DNA from: Catenovulum agarivorans DS-2
GTDB taxonomy: Bacteria; Pseudomonadota; Gammaproteobacteria; Enterobacterales; Alteromonadaceae
Direction of reading: 5' to 3'
Assembly: GCF_000568405.1 (NCBI RefSeq)
Contig: NZ_ARZY01000004.1
Location: 104,551-168,550 of the forward strand
Length of the DNA stretch: 64,000 nt
The position numbers and the translations under genes were made by a program. Under the pieces are notes generated by a model that searched no databases, was not told the origin of the DNA, and was given only the letters and a program-made list of their open reading frames with translations. Of this stretch, positions 48,423 through 59,015 are shown one piece after another (the stretch's first letter is position 1; every line of letters starts with the position of its first letter).

Positions 48423-48895
48423 TAGGTTCCCGTTCGCTTATTGCACTTAGCTTATTGCTAACGTTAATTTTGGCGATGGCGCCGTTACCTAGTTATGTGG
48501 AAGCATTTCGACCAGACTGGGTGTTGCTTGTATTGTTTTATTGGGCGATAGCTTTGCCTCATAGAATTAATGTTGGCAGCGCATTTGTTGTTGGCGTGTT
48601 ATATGACATTTTGTTGGGAAACGTGCTTGGGTTGCACGCTTTATTGTTATCATTGGTCGTGTATATAGCCGCTGTCAATCATCTAACCATTCGCAACCTG
48701 TCAATTTGGCAACAGGCGTTAATCGTGGCTATGGTTAGTGCGTTTTATCATTTGGTTGACTATTGGATCCAACATTTTTTAACCACAGTCTATTTTTTAC
48801 CAGAGTTGCTCTGGCCAGCGGTGACCAACGCATTTATATGGCCTTGGGCATTTCTATTACTGCGCAAATATCGACGAAAACTCAGAATAAGATAA
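48419..48895 (+). CDS. mreD: Rod shape-determining protein MreD
   Basis: MreD is a small polytopic inner-membrane component of the elongasome. The 158 residues contain five or so transmembrane segments with the family motif RPDWVLLVLFYWAIALPHR near 32-50 and GVLYDILLGNVLGLHAL. The length is typical. Its ATG overlaps the mreC stop (ATGA). Confidence 0.95.
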   Translation: MIGSRSLIALSLLLTLILAMAPLPSYVEAFRPDWVLLVLFYWAIALPHRINVGSAFVVGVLYDILLGNVLGLHALLLSLVVYIAAVNHLTIRNLSIWQQALIVAMVSAFYHLVDYWIQHFLTTVYFLPELLWPAVTNAFIWPWAFLLLRKYRRKLRIR

Positions 48896-48907
48896 GAACA
48901 GATTAGC

Positions 48908-49477
48908 ATGGCTCAAATATACCTCGCATCACGCTCACCGCGACGCCGTGAACTATTAACTCAACTGAACATCCAATATGATTTGGTCGACGGTGATATC
49001 GACGAGCGCCAATTAACGGGCGAATCGGCAACGGACTATGTTGTGCGTTTGGCCAGTGAAAAAGCCCAACAAGGATGGCGCAATAGTGCACAAGATAAAC
49101 CCGTTTTGGGCGCAGATACTATAGTGGTTTATCAGCAACAGCTACTGGGTAAACCGCAAAGCCAACAAGACGCTGTGCAGACGTTGACATTATTATCAGG
49201 CAACAAACACCAAGTGATCACTGCGATTGCTGTGTGTTACCAACAGTCTATCGAAACGCTGTGGGTGGAAAGTGATGTTGAATTCGCTGACATCAGCAAG
49301 GATGAAATATTGGCTTATTGGCAAACAGGTGAACCACAAGACAAAGCGGGCAGTTACGCCATTCAAGGCATAGGTGGGCAGTTTGTCAAACGAATACAGG
49401 GTAGTTATTCCGCCATTGTTGGCCTACCTTTATATGAAACTAAGCAGCTAGTACATAAGGTTATTCAACAATTATGA
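48908..49477 (+). CDS. maf: Maf family nucleotide pyrophosphatase (YhdE-like)
   Basis: Maf/YhdE hydrolyses dTTP, UTP and modified pyrimidine nucleotides, acting as a house-cleaning enzyme. The 189-residue protein begins with the hallmark ASRSPRRRELL. It continues with the catalytic Asp in LGADTIVVY, then DKAGSYAIQGIGG and GSYSAIVGLPLYET. The downstream rng start overlaps by 4 bp. The position after mreD matches the E. coli order. Confidence 0.95.
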   Translation: MAQIYLASRSPRRRELLTQLNIQYDLVDGDIDERQLTGESATDYVVRLASEKAQQGWRNSAQDKPVLGADTIVVYQQQLLGKPQSQQDAVQTLTLLSGNKHQVITAIAVCYQQSIETLWVESDVEFADISKDEILAYWQTGEPQDKAGSYAIQGIGGQFVKRIQGSYSAIVGLPLYETKQLVHKVIQQL

Positions 49478-50946
49478 GTGCAGAATTATTAATTAATGTC
49501 ACCCCAACCGAAACTCGTGTCGCCGTTGTTGAAAATGGCAGCTTGCAAGAAGTTCATATTGAAAGACAAGCCAAAAAGGGTCTAGTCGGTAATATTTATT
49601 GTGGCAAAGTGAGCCGTGTCTTGCCGGGGATGCAGGCCGCTTTTATTGATATAGGGTTAGATAAAGCCGCATTTTTACATGCCTCAGATATTACCGTTCA
49701 CGATGAGGTGCGGGATGAAGATGCGATAACAGAAGCCTTACCCGTGCGTGATATCAAAGACCTAGTTAAAGAAGGGCAAAATATTGTTGTGCAGGTGGTA
49801 AAAGATCCATTGGGCACTAAAGGCGCTCGTTTAACCACTGACATCACAATTCCATCTCGTTATTTAGTTTTTATGCCAGGTGCCGAACATGTTGGTGTAT
49901 CGCAGCGCATTGAAAGTGAATCTGAACGTGAGCGTTTAAAAGAAATTGTCAGTCAGTACACAGACGATAAAGGCAGTTTTATTGTTCGCACGGCCGCCGA
50001 AGGTGTTGAGCAAATGGAGTTAGAGCAAGATGCATTGTTTCTCCGCAGAGTTTGGAACAAGATTCTGAAACGGCAAAAGCAAAGTGGCAAAATCCGCCGA
50101 CTGTATGAAGATTTAACCCTGGCTTTTAGAATCTTGCGCGACTTAGTTGGCACTGAGCCTGAGCGCATTCGGGTGGATTCAAAACTGGCTTACGAACAAC
50201 TTTTAGATTTCGTTTCTGAGTTTATTCCTAACCTTAAGCGTGCCATGGAGTATTACCCAGGTGAACGGCCGATTTTCGATCTGTTTGATGTTGAAAACGA
50301 AATTCAGCGTGGTTTAGAACGCAAAGTGCAATTAAAGTCAGGCGGATATTTGATCATAGATCAAACAGAGGCAATGACCACAATTGATATTAATACGGGT
50401 GCTTTTGTTGGCCACAGAAACTTGGAAGATACGATTTTTAATACCAATATTGAAGCAACCCAAGCAATCGCTCGCCAGCTTAGGCTACGTAATTTAGGTG
50501 GGATTATTATTATAGATTTTATCGATATGAATAATGAAGACCACAAACGCCGAGTATTACATAGTTTGGAAGTTGCTTTATCCAATGACAGAACTAAATG
50601 TAATATTCATGGTTTTTCTGCGCTTGGTTTGGTTGAAATGACACGCAAGCGTACTCGAGAAAGCTTGGAACATATATTGTCTGACGCTTGCCCGTGTTGC
50701 CAAGGTCGAGGTAGTTTAAAAACGGCTGAAACTATATGTTACGAAATACTTCGTGAGGTGGTTAGGGTCAACCGAGCTTACGATGCCGACAAATTTGTGA
50801 TTTATGCATCGCCCGCGGTATGTGAATATATGTTAAGTGAAGAATCGCACGCTCTTGCCGAACTTGAACTCTTTATTGGAAAACAAATCAAAGTACAAGG
50901 TGAACCGCTCTACGGGCAAGAGCAATATGATGTGGTAATGATTTAG
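49474..50946 (+). CDS. rng: Ribonuclease G
   Basis: RNase G is an endoribonuclease that matures the 5' end of 16S rRNA and degrades certain mRNAs. The 490 residues include an S1 domain (about 36-125, GNIYCGKVSRVLPGMQAAFIDIG). The DNase-I-like catalytic region has metal aspartates in TTIDINTG and IIDFIDM. The Zn-link cysteines are in CPCCQGRG. It lacks the long C-terminal scaffold of RNase E, which sets the assignment. The TAG stop overlaps the GTG start of yhdP by one base. Confidence 0.97.
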   Translation: MSAELLINVTPTETRVAVVENGSLQEVHIERQAKKGLVGNIYCGKVSRVLPGMQAAFIDIGLDKAAFLHASDITVHDEVRDEDAITEALPVRDIKDLVKEGQNIVVQVVKDPLGTKGARLTTDITIPSRYLVFMPGAEHVGVSQRIESESERERLKEIVSQYTDDKGSFIVRTAAEGVEQMELEQDALFLRRVWNKILKRQKQSGKIRRLYEDLTLAFRILRDLVGTEPERIRVDSKLAYEQLLDFVSEFIPNLKRAMEYYPGERPIFDLFDVENEIQRGLERKVQLKSGGYLIIDQTEAMTTIDINTGAFVGHRNLEDTIFNTNIEATQAIARQLRLRNLGGIIIIDFIDMNNEDHKRRVLHSLEVALSNDRTKCNIHGFSALGLVEMTRKRTRESLEHILSDACPCCQGRGSLKTAETICYEILREVVRVNRAYDADKFVIYASPAVCEYMLSEESHALAELELFIGKQIKVQGEPLYGQEQYDVVMI

Positions 50947-53900
50947 TGAAACTAACAGGATTTCTATCCGCTTTTATTCGCAAGTTATGGTTTAGCTTTG
51001 CGTTACTCTTGGTTGCGTCTGCATTGGTTATTAGCGCAGTGCGGGTTGGACTCCCTTACGCTAGTCATTTTAAGCCGCAAATAACCCAATGGTTTACTCA
51101 GCAATTTAATCAAGAAATTGCCATTGTTGATCTTTCAGCTGATTGGCAAGGGGCTGGGCCTGTTGTACAACTTAAAGGGTTTGAATTTTTACTCGAGCCA
51201 GATGCAAACGCGCCAGTTGTAGTCAGTGTTGAACAAGTCGATCTTGAATTAGATTTTTGGCAGAGCCTGCAGCAACGGGCATTGGTCGTGCGTAATTTCG
51301 TATTAGATGGTGTGCGGGTGCAAATAGATTTTGCCCAAATGGAAGCTGCGCAGCGCTCGGGTTCTGAAATCGCAGTGGTTGAGTTATTTGAAACCATCTT
51401 TTTGGAGCAGTTCCATCGATTTGATGTCAAAAATAGTTTAGTCACCTTGATCACGCCGCAAGGCGATAGCCACGATATTACCGTACATCAACTTAAATGG
51501 TTTAACCAAGCGTCAGACCACCAAGGGGTGGGTAAGTTTTCATTAGAGGGAATTGAAGCAGATAAACTCGCTTTTATTCTTGATTTAAAAGATGTAGGGG
51601 ACGGTGAATATGATGGGCAATTTTATGTCAGTGCCGACGGAATAGATTTTGCGACATGGTTGCGGCCCTATGTCGCAAAAACTGCGCGTAACCTGCAAAG
51701 TAAATTACATTTTGAAGCATGGGCAGATATACAGCAAAGTCGTTTTGATTCAATTCTATTTAATATTGACCCGAGTGAACTGACTTGGTATTTAGGCAAA
51801 AAGAAACATAAATTAGAATTGGTCAGTGGACAACTACAGGCTCGGCTTGATCAAGATATTCCCCAACTTTATCTCTATGATTTTAGTTTCGCTCAAGGGG
51901 ATAAGTTATGGGGCGGTTTAAATGTGCAAGGCGAGCAACGAGATGGTAGCTGGCAGCTATATGCGCGTGAGGTTAATTTAGCGCCGTTAAAGCCATTACT
52001 GGCACTGACGTCGTTTTCAGCACATATAGATAAATTTGCTAACGCGTTGATTACTGAACCGCACATCGATAATTTGCATGTTAAATTTAACCAAGACAAT
52101 TCGTGGTTGTTCTCAGCTCAATTGGAAGCACTCAGTTGGCAAGGGATTCAAGGTTTACCTGATTTACAAGATTTATCGGCCAGAGTCAGTGGGCAAAATG
52201 GCCTAATCAAACTGGATTGGCAATTACCAGAGCAAGACATTAATTGGCCTAGCCTTTACAGCGACAAGCTCAGCGGTACTTCAATACAGATGCTGAGTTA
52301 TATTCGCTACCCAGTTGTTAAAGATAAATTTAAACTAACGACACAAAAACTTGGCTGGCAATTCTATGTACCTGAAATAAGTTTAACCTCTGCTGAGGAT
52401 ACCATCAAAGGGCAATTCTCGCTTGATATGCAACCTGACCAATCGCCAGAGTTGTCGGCGCATGCTGTATTGCCACAATTATCGGTTAAAAAAGTCAAAA
52501 CTTGGTTACCTGCTAGTTTGTTGGGACAAGATACTTATGCATATTTGCAACGTGCGTTAGTTAGTGGTGAGGTAGCCCATGGCCAAGTCGTTTTCCAAGG
52601 GCGGCTAGCAGACTTTCCGTTTGCCCAAAATCAGGGGCTATTTCATACCCGACTGCACACTCAAAATGTAAATTTCGCTTTTCAACCTGACTGGCCGAGC
52701 TTAACCGAAATGCAGTTACAACTTGATTTTATTAACAGTGCTTTGTTAATGCAAAGCCAGCAAGCAAAGTTGTTAGATGCCACAGTACTAGGGGTTGATG
52801 CAAAAATTGATAATTTGGGCTCCAGAGAGGCTCTATTGACTATTTCTGCGGATGCAGAGGCCAGTGGTAAGGCGGCAACTGAAGTGATGCTTAAAGGCAG
52901 TTTAGCGGGCTCTGTTGGTAAAGCTTTGGAGCAAATTGTGGTGGATGGTGTGTTATCCACCAATCTCAACCTAGCGATTCCTTTATTAAACCCCAACTCA
53001 CTAAACGCCAATGGTTCGGTATTGTTTGATGGCAATCAAGTGCTGGTGAAAGCCACTGGCTTTCAGTTTGAACATGTCAATGGTTTGCTTGAATTTGATA
53101 TGGACAAACTTTCTTCGAAAAAAATGACTTTCGATTGGGGACCCGTACCTTATCAAATTGACTTAGCCAGTGAGCAAACTGATGACGGCTATCAGGTTAA
53201 CTTAGACCTGCGCGGCAAGTGGCCTTTGGAGGCGATACTGACCCACAGAGGATTATTAAGTTTAGCCGATCGAGTTAAAGGCAATGCCGATATTGACGGA
53301 CATTTGGCCATGAACTTTAATCAAACTCAATTTGATTATCGACTGGATGTTGCTACTGATCTCCACGGTGTAAAAGTGCAATTGCCCAAACCTTTTGACA
53401 AAAAAGCTCAGCATTTGCAGTTGACTAACTTAACCATCTCGGGCGATCAAGACACCTCGTTATTTGAATTTAGCTCAGGTGAAAACATTCGATTTAACGC
53501 TGTTTTACCTCATCAAGAGCAAGCTTTTAGTCGAGCTTATTTGGTGTTAGGACAAGATGTATTGTCTGCGCCAGCAGCAGGCTTCAATATCGCGATTCAT
53601 CTGCCTCAGGCGAATATACAAGAGTATGTTGAACTGATTAGTTTAGTGCAATCAGATTTAAGCCAGTTACCCGCCAGTGATAGCAGCCTGATAGGTTTGC
53701 CGCAGCGCATTCGAGGTGGTATTCAAGAGTTGTCAGTCGGCCCACTAAATTGGCGCCATTTATCGTTTGACTTAAACCGCAGAGACAATTTGTGGACGAC
53801 GCAAATTCAATCGCAACAGTTTAACGGATTGCTGAATATACACGATGATCTGATGGTTAAAGGGATCGAGGTTATTGCAGATAATTTTTTGATTGAAACC

Positions 53901-54842
53901 AATAAAAGTTTAACCAGCCAAACCCCATTTGAGCAGGCAGAAATAAAACAAATATTTGATGCGATCCCGCCAATTAAATTTACCTGTAAAGCATGCTCAG
54001 TTGATAGCAAACAATTGGGTGAGGTGAATTTAGAAATTGCCCGGACATCGCCAAAAGATGTAGTGCTAAATCGTTTTGAGCTGAACTATCGTGGCAATAA
54101 AGTAAATGCTACAGGTCTTTGGCGGATTGACGACCAACTCAAGAGTAGTAGTAAATTGCGCGGTACCATCAACAGTAAAGACTTTGGTTGGTGGTTACGA
54201 GATTACCAATTAACTTCGGCAATTCGAGATTCATCTTTGGATGCAACTTTTAATCTAAGCTGGGATAGGTCGCCATTGAATTTAGGTTATAAAGACTTAA
54301 ATGGTTCAATGAACTGGAAATTGGGCGAAGGTTATTTAACGGAAGTTTCAGATAAAGGTGCTCGGATATTAAGTGTGTTGAGCTTAGATTCGCTGGTGCG
54401 CAAACTCAAATTAGACTTTAGGGATGTATTTAGCAAAGGCTTGTTCTACAATTCAATGAAGGGCAGTGTTCAATTGACCAATGGCCTAGCATACACAGAC
54501 AACACCTATATGGATGGGGTTGCGGGTAATATGGAGGTTAAAGGTTCGACTAATCTAGTCTCGCAAGGGTTGAATTATCAAGTGAAGTTTAGCCCTAAAG
54601 TGACTAGTAGTTTGCCGATTTTGATTGCTTGGATGGTAAATCCTGTAACTGGGATTGCTGCGCTAGCAATTGATCAAGTCATAGAATCTGCTGATGTTAT
54701 TTCTCAAATAGAGTTTGATATTAGCGGCACAATTGATTCACCAGTCATTGTTGAAACTGCACGTAAGAGTAAAGCGGTAAAATTGAACGCAGCAAAAGGC
54801 AAAGTGAATAAAAAAGGCACAAGCCCTGCTAAATCGAATTAA
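50946..54842 (+). CDS. yhdP: YhdP family AsmA-like envelope protein
   Basis: YhdP is a very long inner-membrane-anchored protein with a beta-groove repeat (RBG/AsmA-like) fold. It helps carry phospholipids to the outer membrane in parallel with TamB and YdbH. The 1298 residues have one N-terminal transmembrane helix (about 13-35) and a huge beta-rich periplasmic body. The C-terminal AsmA-like region includes GSMNWKLGEGYL and VKGSTNLVSQGLNYQVKFSP. The start is GTG, overlapping the rng stop. It is notable beside a separate MCE system in the same window. Confidence 0.93.
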   Translation: MKLTGFLSAFIRKLWFSFALLLVASALVISAVRVGLPYASHFKPQITQWFTQQFNQEIAIVDLSADWQGAGPVVQLKGFEFLLEPDANAPVVVSVEQVDLELDFWQSLQQRALVVRNFVLDGVRVQIDFAQMEAAQRSGSEIAVVELFETIFLEQFHRFDVKNSLVTLITPQGDSHDITVHQLKWFNQASDHQGVGKFSLEGIEADKLAFILDLKDVGDGEYDGQFYVSADGIDFATWLRPYVAKTARNLQSKLHFEAWADIQQSRFDSILFNIDPSELTWYLGKKKHKLELVSGQLQARLDQDIPQLYLYDFSFAQGDKLWGGLNVQGEQRDGSWQLYAREVNLAPLKPLLALTSFSAHIDKFANALITEPHIDNLHVKFNQDNSWLFSAQLEALSWQGIQGLPDLQDLSARVSGQNGLIKLDWQLPEQDINWPSLYSDKLSGTSIQMLSYIRYPVVKDKFKLTTQKLGWQFYVPEISLTSAEDTIKGQFSLDMQPDQSPELSAHAVLPQLSVKKVKTWLPASLLGQDTYAYLQRALVSGEVAHGQVVFQGRLADFPFAQNQGLFHTRLHTQNVNFAFQPDWPSLTEMQLQLDFINSALLMQSQQAKLLDATVLGVDAKIDNLGSREALLTISADAEASGKAATEVMLKGSLAGSVGKALEQIVVDGVLSTNLNLAIPLLNPNSLNANGSVLFDGNQVLVKATGFQFEHVNGLLEFDMDKLSSKKMTFDWGPVPYQIDLASEQTDDGYQVNLDLRGKWPLEAILTHRGLLSLADRVKGNADIDGHLAMNFNQTQFDYRLDVATDLHGVKVQLPKPFDKKAQHLQLTNLTISGDQDTSLFEFSSGENIRFNAVLPHQEQAFSRAYLVLGQDVLSAPAAGFNIAIHLPQANIQEYVELISLVQSDLSQLPASDSSLIGLPQRIRGGIQELSVGPLNWRHLSFDLNRRDNLWTTQIQSQQFNGLLNIHDDLMVKGIEVIADNFLIETNKSLTSQTPFEQAEIKQIFDAIPPIKFTCKACSVDSKQLGEVNLEIARTSPKDVVLNRFELNYRGNKVNATGLWRIDDQLKSSSKLRGTINSKDFGWWLRDYQLTSAIRDSSLDATFNLSWDRSPLNLGYKDLNGSMNWKLGEGYLTEVSDKGARILSVLSLDSLVRKLKLDFRDVFSKGLFYNSMKGSVQLTNGLAYTDNTYMDGVAGNMEVKGSTNLVSQGLNYQVKFSPKVTSSLPILIAWMVNPVTGIAALAIDQVIESADVISQIEFDISGTIDSPVIVETARKSKAVKLNAAKGKVNKKGTSPAKSN

Positions 54843-54866
54843 ATGCAACCATAGAGAGGTCGAATT

Positions 54867-55682
54867 ATGAATGTATCCGTTGTGACGATCCAAATACATT
54901 CTTCGCCAAAAGTTGAAGACAATCTAACTTGGTTAGCCCAACAGCTTAGTAAAATTGAGCGGGCAGAGAATACATTGGTTGTGTTACCCGAATGTTTTGC
55001 ATGTTTTGGTGGCAGTGAAACAGCGCAGCAACTTGTAGCGGAAGACTATGGCAACGGGCCTATTCAAGACTTTATTGCTCATCAAGCCAAAAAATACGAC
55101 TTATGGATAGTTGCTGGCAGTATGCCGATTAAATGCCCAAGCACAGCGTTGATTAGTGCGGCTAGTTTGCTCTTTTCACCAGATGGTCAGTGTCATGCAC
55201 GCTACAATAAAATTCACTTGTTTGATGTGGAGATAGCCGATAATACAGCTGTTTATCGAGAAAGTGGCACCACTATTGCTGGCACAGAGCCTGTCGTTGC
55301 TCATACACCATTTGCCAATATTGGTATGTCCGTTTGTTATGATGTTCGTTTTCCTGAACTATATCGGCATATGCAAGCAAAAGGGGCCGATATAATTGTG
55401 ATTCCGAGTGCTTTCACTCATGTCACAGGTGAAGCGCATTGGGATGTATTAATGCGAGCTAGAGCGATAGAAAACCAGTGTTTTGTTGTTGCCGCTAATC
55501 AAACAGGCATACATCAGAACGGCCGCGAAACCTATGGTCATTCTTTGGTTGTTGATCCTTGGGGCAGCATTGTCCATCAGCATGCTGAGCAAAGTGGCAT
55601 TCGTCAAAGCGACATTGATTTGAACCAACTTAATCAAATTAGGCGCAAAATGCCTAATTTGCAACACAGAAAATTTTTGTAA
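54867..55682 (+). CDS. Carbon-nitrogen hydrolase (nitrilase family, Nit1/YbeM-like)
   Basis: The 271-residue cytoplasmic enzyme has the nitrilase triad: Glu42 in LPECFAC, Lys115 in YNKIHLFD and Cys157 in SVCYDVRFPELYR. These motifs place it near Nit1/YbeM, which removes deaminated glutathione as metabolite repair; that substrate is likely but not proven. AGAGG precedes the ATG. It lies between yhdP and tldD, as in many gammaproteobacteria. Confidence 0.9.
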   Translation: MNVSVVTIQIHSSPKVEDNLTWLAQQLSKIERAENTLVVLPECFACFGGSETAQQLVAEDYGNGPIQDFIAHQAKKYDLWIVAGSMPIKCPSTALISAASLLFSPDGQCHARYNKIHLFDVEIADNTAVYRESGTTIAGTEPVVAHTPFANIGMSVCYDVRFPELYRHMQAKGADIIVIPSAFTHVTGEAHWDVLMRARAIENQCFVVAANQTGIHQNGRETYGHSLVVDPWGSIVHQHAEQSGIRQSDIDLNQLNQIRRKMPNLQHRKFL

Positions 55683-55690
55683 GAGATTAA

Positions 55691-57130
55691 ATGAGTATTC
55701 AAACAGATAGTATTTTAGTTCAATCATCACTCGATATTAGTGATTTAGAAAAAACTTTATCTTTTATGCATCAGCGTAAACTTGATTATGCTGATCTATT
55801 CTTTCAAACCAGCCAACACGAATCATGGGTATTGGAAGATGGTATCGTTCGAGATGGTACCTTTAATATAGAAAAAGGGGTTGGTGTTAGAGCTGTTGAA
55901 GGTGAAAAAACCGGTTTTGCCTATTCGGATGAAATTAACTTTGATGCATTAACGCAAGCTGCGACAGCGGCGCGCGGAATTACCACAGCTTCGGATAGCT
56001 TTAAACTACCAGTATTAACACAGGGTAAAGCAATTCAAGCTTATGGTGGACAAAATCCATTTGGCAGTTTAACGCCTGAACAGAAAGTTGCATTGTTAAA
56101 AGATGTAGAGGCAGTGGCCCGAGCGCAAGATCCACGTGTTAAACAAGTTATCGCCAGTTTATCTGCTGTGTATGAAGAAGTATTAATAGCAGCCAGCGAT
56201 GGCACGTTAGCTAGCGATATTCGGCCGCTTGTTCGTTTAAATTGTACTGTTTTAGTTGAAGCAAACGGTCGTCGAGAAAGTGGTTCTGGCGGTGGTGGTG
56301 GCCGTACTGACTATGGTTATTTTTTTGAGTTAGCCGATGGCGATATCCGCTTTCATCAATATGCCAAAAAAGCGGTGCAACAAGCACTAATTAATTTAGA
56401 AGCGATTGAAGCACCTGCTGGTTCTATGCCTGTCGTGCTGGGTGCAGGCTGGCCTGGTGTGCTGCTACATGAAGCTGTTGGTCATGGGTTAGAAGGCGAT
56501 TTTAATCGCAAAGGCTCGTCAACTTATGCTGGTAAAATTGGTCAAAAGGTCGCATCAGAACATTGTACTATTGTGGATGACGGCACCATGCTTAACCGAC
56601 GTGGCTCGCTGAATGTAGATGATGAAGGCGTTGAAGGCCGCTATAACGTTTTGATCGAAAAAGGTGTGCTTAAAGGTTATATGCAAGACAAAATGAATGC
56701 TCGGTTGATGGGTGTTGACCCGACGGGTAATGGTCGTCGAGAAAGTTATGCGCATTTGCCGATGCCACGAATGACCAATACCTACATGTTGGCGGGTGAG
56801 CATGAGCCAGAAGAAATTATTGCATCCGTTAAGAAGGGGGTATATGCACCTAACTTTGGTGGCGGCCAAGTTGATATTACCTCAGGTAAATTTGTTTTCT
56901 CTAGCTCAGAGGCATATTTAATCGAAGATGGCAAAATTACTGCGCCCATCAAAGGGGCAACATTGATTGGCAATGGCCCTGAAGCAATGCAGAAGGTTTC
57001 AATGGTTGGTAATGACCTCGCACTAGATTTAGGTGTTGGTGTATGCGGTAAAGATGGGCAAAGTGTGCCTGTAGGTGTTGGCCAGCCCACGTTGAAATTA
57101 GATGAGTTGGTTGTAGGTGGCACAGGTTAA
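55691..57130 (+). CDS. tldD: Metalloprotease TldD
   Basis: TldD forms a heterodimeric peptidase with TldE/PmbA that trims modified peptides and unfolded segments in the cytoplasm. The 479 residues include the zinc motif HEAVGH (about 260-265) and the Gly-rich [14 protein letters not shown] loop. The C-terminal core ends with a [20 protein letters not shown] motif. Length is as expected. A tldE gene is not in the window. The stop codon directly abuts the stop of the convergent HDOD gene. Confidence 0.96.
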   Translation: MSIQTDSILVQSSLDISDLEKTLSFMHQRKLDYADLFFQTSQHESWVLEDGIVRDGTFNIEKGVGVRAVEGEKTGFAYSDEINFDALTQAATAARGITTASDSFKLPVLTQGKAIQAYGGQNPFGSLTPEQKVALLKDVEAVARAQDPRVKQVIASLSAVYEEVLIAASDGTLASDIRPLVRLNCTVLVEANGRRESGSGGGGGRTDYGYFFELADGDIRFHQYAKKAVQQALINLEAIEAPAGSMPVVLGAGWPGVLLHEAVGHGLEGDFNRKGSSTYAGKIGQKVASEHCTIVDDGTMLNRRGSLNVDDEGVEGRYNVLIEKGVLKGYMQDKMNARLMGVDPTGNGRRESYAHLPMPRMTNTYMLAGEHEPEEIIASVKKGVYAPNFGGGQVDITSGKFVFSSSEAYLIEDGKITAPIKGATLIGNGPEAMQKVSMVGNDLALDLGVGVCGKDGQSVPVGVGQPTLKLDELVVGGTG

Positions 57131-58210
57131 TTAGCTGGTGACCTCCATCAACGAGCTTATTTCGTCGACTAGCAGGGTTTCAGCTTCATCACAAATAAGG
57201 TGCTCTTTTGCGTAAAGCAAACCCTGTTTAACTGGAATAAATTGTGCCTCAACCAATTTAACCACCATACTAATTTGCATGGCCTGCGACACGCAGGCAC
57301 TTATGCTATACGGGCTAATAAAAACTGCATTATTACCTGGAAATTCTCTAAGTACTTCATCTGGTAATTGCCAAAATTCTGCACAAGCGCTGGTGAGTTG
57401 GTGCGCTTTATTTTGCATTAGGTTTTTAAGTGCACTGGAATTAGGTGGGGTATTTGGGTCAACGACTTTGAAGGCATCAACCATAAGCCGAAATACAACC
57501 ATTTTGCCAACCTGGTAAAGCAGTGCGACAAAATAAGCGACTTCACCTTCTTCTTCACCTAGTAGCTCGCTAGCAAGTTTGCGAGCGTATTCTGCTGAAT
57601 GCTGTGCGTGAAGCCAAATTCTTTCACCAAAGAGTTTAAAATACACGTTTGATGGTGGGGTTAACTGTTTTATAAAACCAATTAATACGCCTTCTTTCAC
57701 CCCTGTCGTGCCTAAATTGACAAAGGCTGTTTTAATATCACTAACAGGCTTAATGCCACGTTTGTATTTAGCCGAGTTGGCTTGCTTAATTAACATAGCA
57801 GCAATGACAGGCTCAGACTCAACTTGTTTCAATACCTGCGGCAAATCGAACTCTTGATCGTTTAACGCTTGCATCAACTTAGTCACAGAAGTCGGCATGG
57901 CTGGCATTTCGTTTAAAATGAGTTCAGGGGTATGTATAAGTTCAACAATTTTTTCAACGACAAACTGACTGAGTTTGTCTTCGGTGACATTGTTTGGGCA
58001 ACGACCGAGTAAATAGTCATAGAAAGCTTGGTTAACATTCGGTGATTGTGTTGTGTCAGACGTGTTTGTTGCAGGCGCATGATTGTTTTTAGGCTGGTCG
58101 AGGTCTAACTCTTCACTATCTACTCGTGATTTAGCAAATGCTTCGTAATCTGGTTGCGCAAGTGACGGGGAAATACTTGATAAAACTGTATTTAGCAACT
58201 GCATAAACAT
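57131..58210 (-). CDS. HDOD domain signalling protein
   Basis: The 359-residue protein has an N-terminal region of about 90 residues without a recognised fold. An HDOD domain follows (about 105-300), with MPAMPTSVTKLMQALND and VSDIKTAFVNLGTTGVKEGV. HDOD proteins are non-catalytic relatives of HD hydrolases used in regulation of motility, biofilm and stress; the canonical HD pair is not evident. Of three clustered ATG codons, the one at 58210 has the right spacing (9 bases) from AGGAG, while the ATG at 58216 is only 3 bases away. It stands alone on the minus strand. Confidence 0.85.
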   Translation of the reverse strand: MFMQLLNTVLSSISPSLAQPDYEAFAKSRVDSEELDLDQPKNNHAPATNTSDTTQSPNVNQAFYDYLLGRCPNNVTEDKLSQFVVEKIVELIHTPELILNEMPAMPTSVTKLMQALNDQEFDLPQVLKQVESEPVIAAMLIKQANSAKYKRGIKPVSDIKTAFVNLGTTGVKEGVLIGFIKQLTPPSNVYFKLFGERIWLHAQHSAEYARKLASELLGEEEGEVAYFVALLYQVGKMVVFRLMVDAFKVVDPNTPPNSSALKNLMQNKAHQLTSACAEFWQLPDEVLREFPGNNAVFISPYSISACVSQAMQISMVVKLVEAQFIPVKQGLLYAKEHLICDEAETLLVDEISSLMEVTS

Positions 58211-58351
58211 AATCATAAGCTCCTAGCTTTTATGATGTAATAAGCATGGCCTGAAAATGGTAATTTTACAAAGATCTTTTGGTGATATTTTTATGCCATG
58301 TTGTCTGTATAATGGAGTCATCAAGTAATATATTGGAAGCAAAATTGTACA

Positions 58352-58963
58352 ATGAACAATTGTTATCAAGCCTATCAAGCAATCATTTTTGATATGGATG
58401 GAACTTTAGTTGATAGTGGTCAACTACATCAACATGCATGGATAGACACGCTAAACAAGTATGCAATACCAATTGAACCAGCTCTAATGCGCTCGCTAGC
58501 GGGCGTACCAACCAAAGAAACGATTGAGATATTGGTCAAACATTTTAACGTTGAACTGACCGCAACCAGTGCTGAAATTAATGATTATAAAGAGCAGATA
58601 GTGCGCCAAACTATGTTGGACTATGTTAAGCCAACTCAGTTAGCTGAATTAGCGATTGCAAATAAAGGCAAACGTCCTATGGCTGTTGGTACAGGTGCGT
58701 ATACCGAAGAAGCAAAGATGATTTTGCAAGCTTGTGGCTTGTTTGAGTTGATTGATTTTGTGGTGGGAGCAGATCAGGTTGCTAATCCAAAACCTGCGCC
58801 CGATACATTTTTACATTGTGCTAAGTTAATGGCGATAGCACCGCAACATTGTATTGTGTTTGAAGATGCACAAACGGGTATGCAAGCCGCGCGAGACGCA
58901 GGCATGGATGTGGTTGATGTTTTAGAAACTTTTAATATTAAAAACGACTACTTTTTAGAATAA
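58352..58963 (+). CDS. HAD family sugar phosphatase (YqaB-like)
   Basis: The 203-residue HAD hydrolase has the catalytic aspartates Asp14 and Asp16 in FDMDGTLVD. It has a helical cap (about 22-90), motif II in AVGTGAY, and the lysine and acidic motifs in NPKPAPDTF and VFEDAQTGMQAA. These match E. coli YqaB, which acts on fructose-1-phosphate and related sugar phosphates; beta-phosphoglucomutases are close relatives. A perfect TATAAT hexamer at 58308-58313 may be its -10 element. Confidence 0.85.
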   Translation: MNNCYQAYQAIIFDMDGTLVDSGQLHQHAWIDTLNKYAIPIEPALMRSLAGVPTKETIEILVKHFNVELTATSAEINDYKEQIVRQTMLDYVKPTQLAELAIANKGKRPMAVGTGAYTEEAKMILQACGLFELIDFVVGADQVANPKPAPDTFLHCAKLMAIAPQHCIVFEDAQTGMQAARDAGMDVVDVLETFNIKNDYFLE

Positions 58964-58968
58964 ACAAC

Positions 58969-58989
58969 AGCAGGTGCCTGGCACCTGCT
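58969..58989. terminator. Hairpin after the YqaB-like gene
   Basis: AGCAGGTGCC and GGCACCTGCT are perfect inverted repeats around a single T, six bases past the stop codon. The T-tail is poor. It lies between convergent genes and may stop both transcripts. Confidence 0.55.
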
Positions 58990-59015
58990 TTGCCCACAAT
59001 AACAAATGTCCGCGT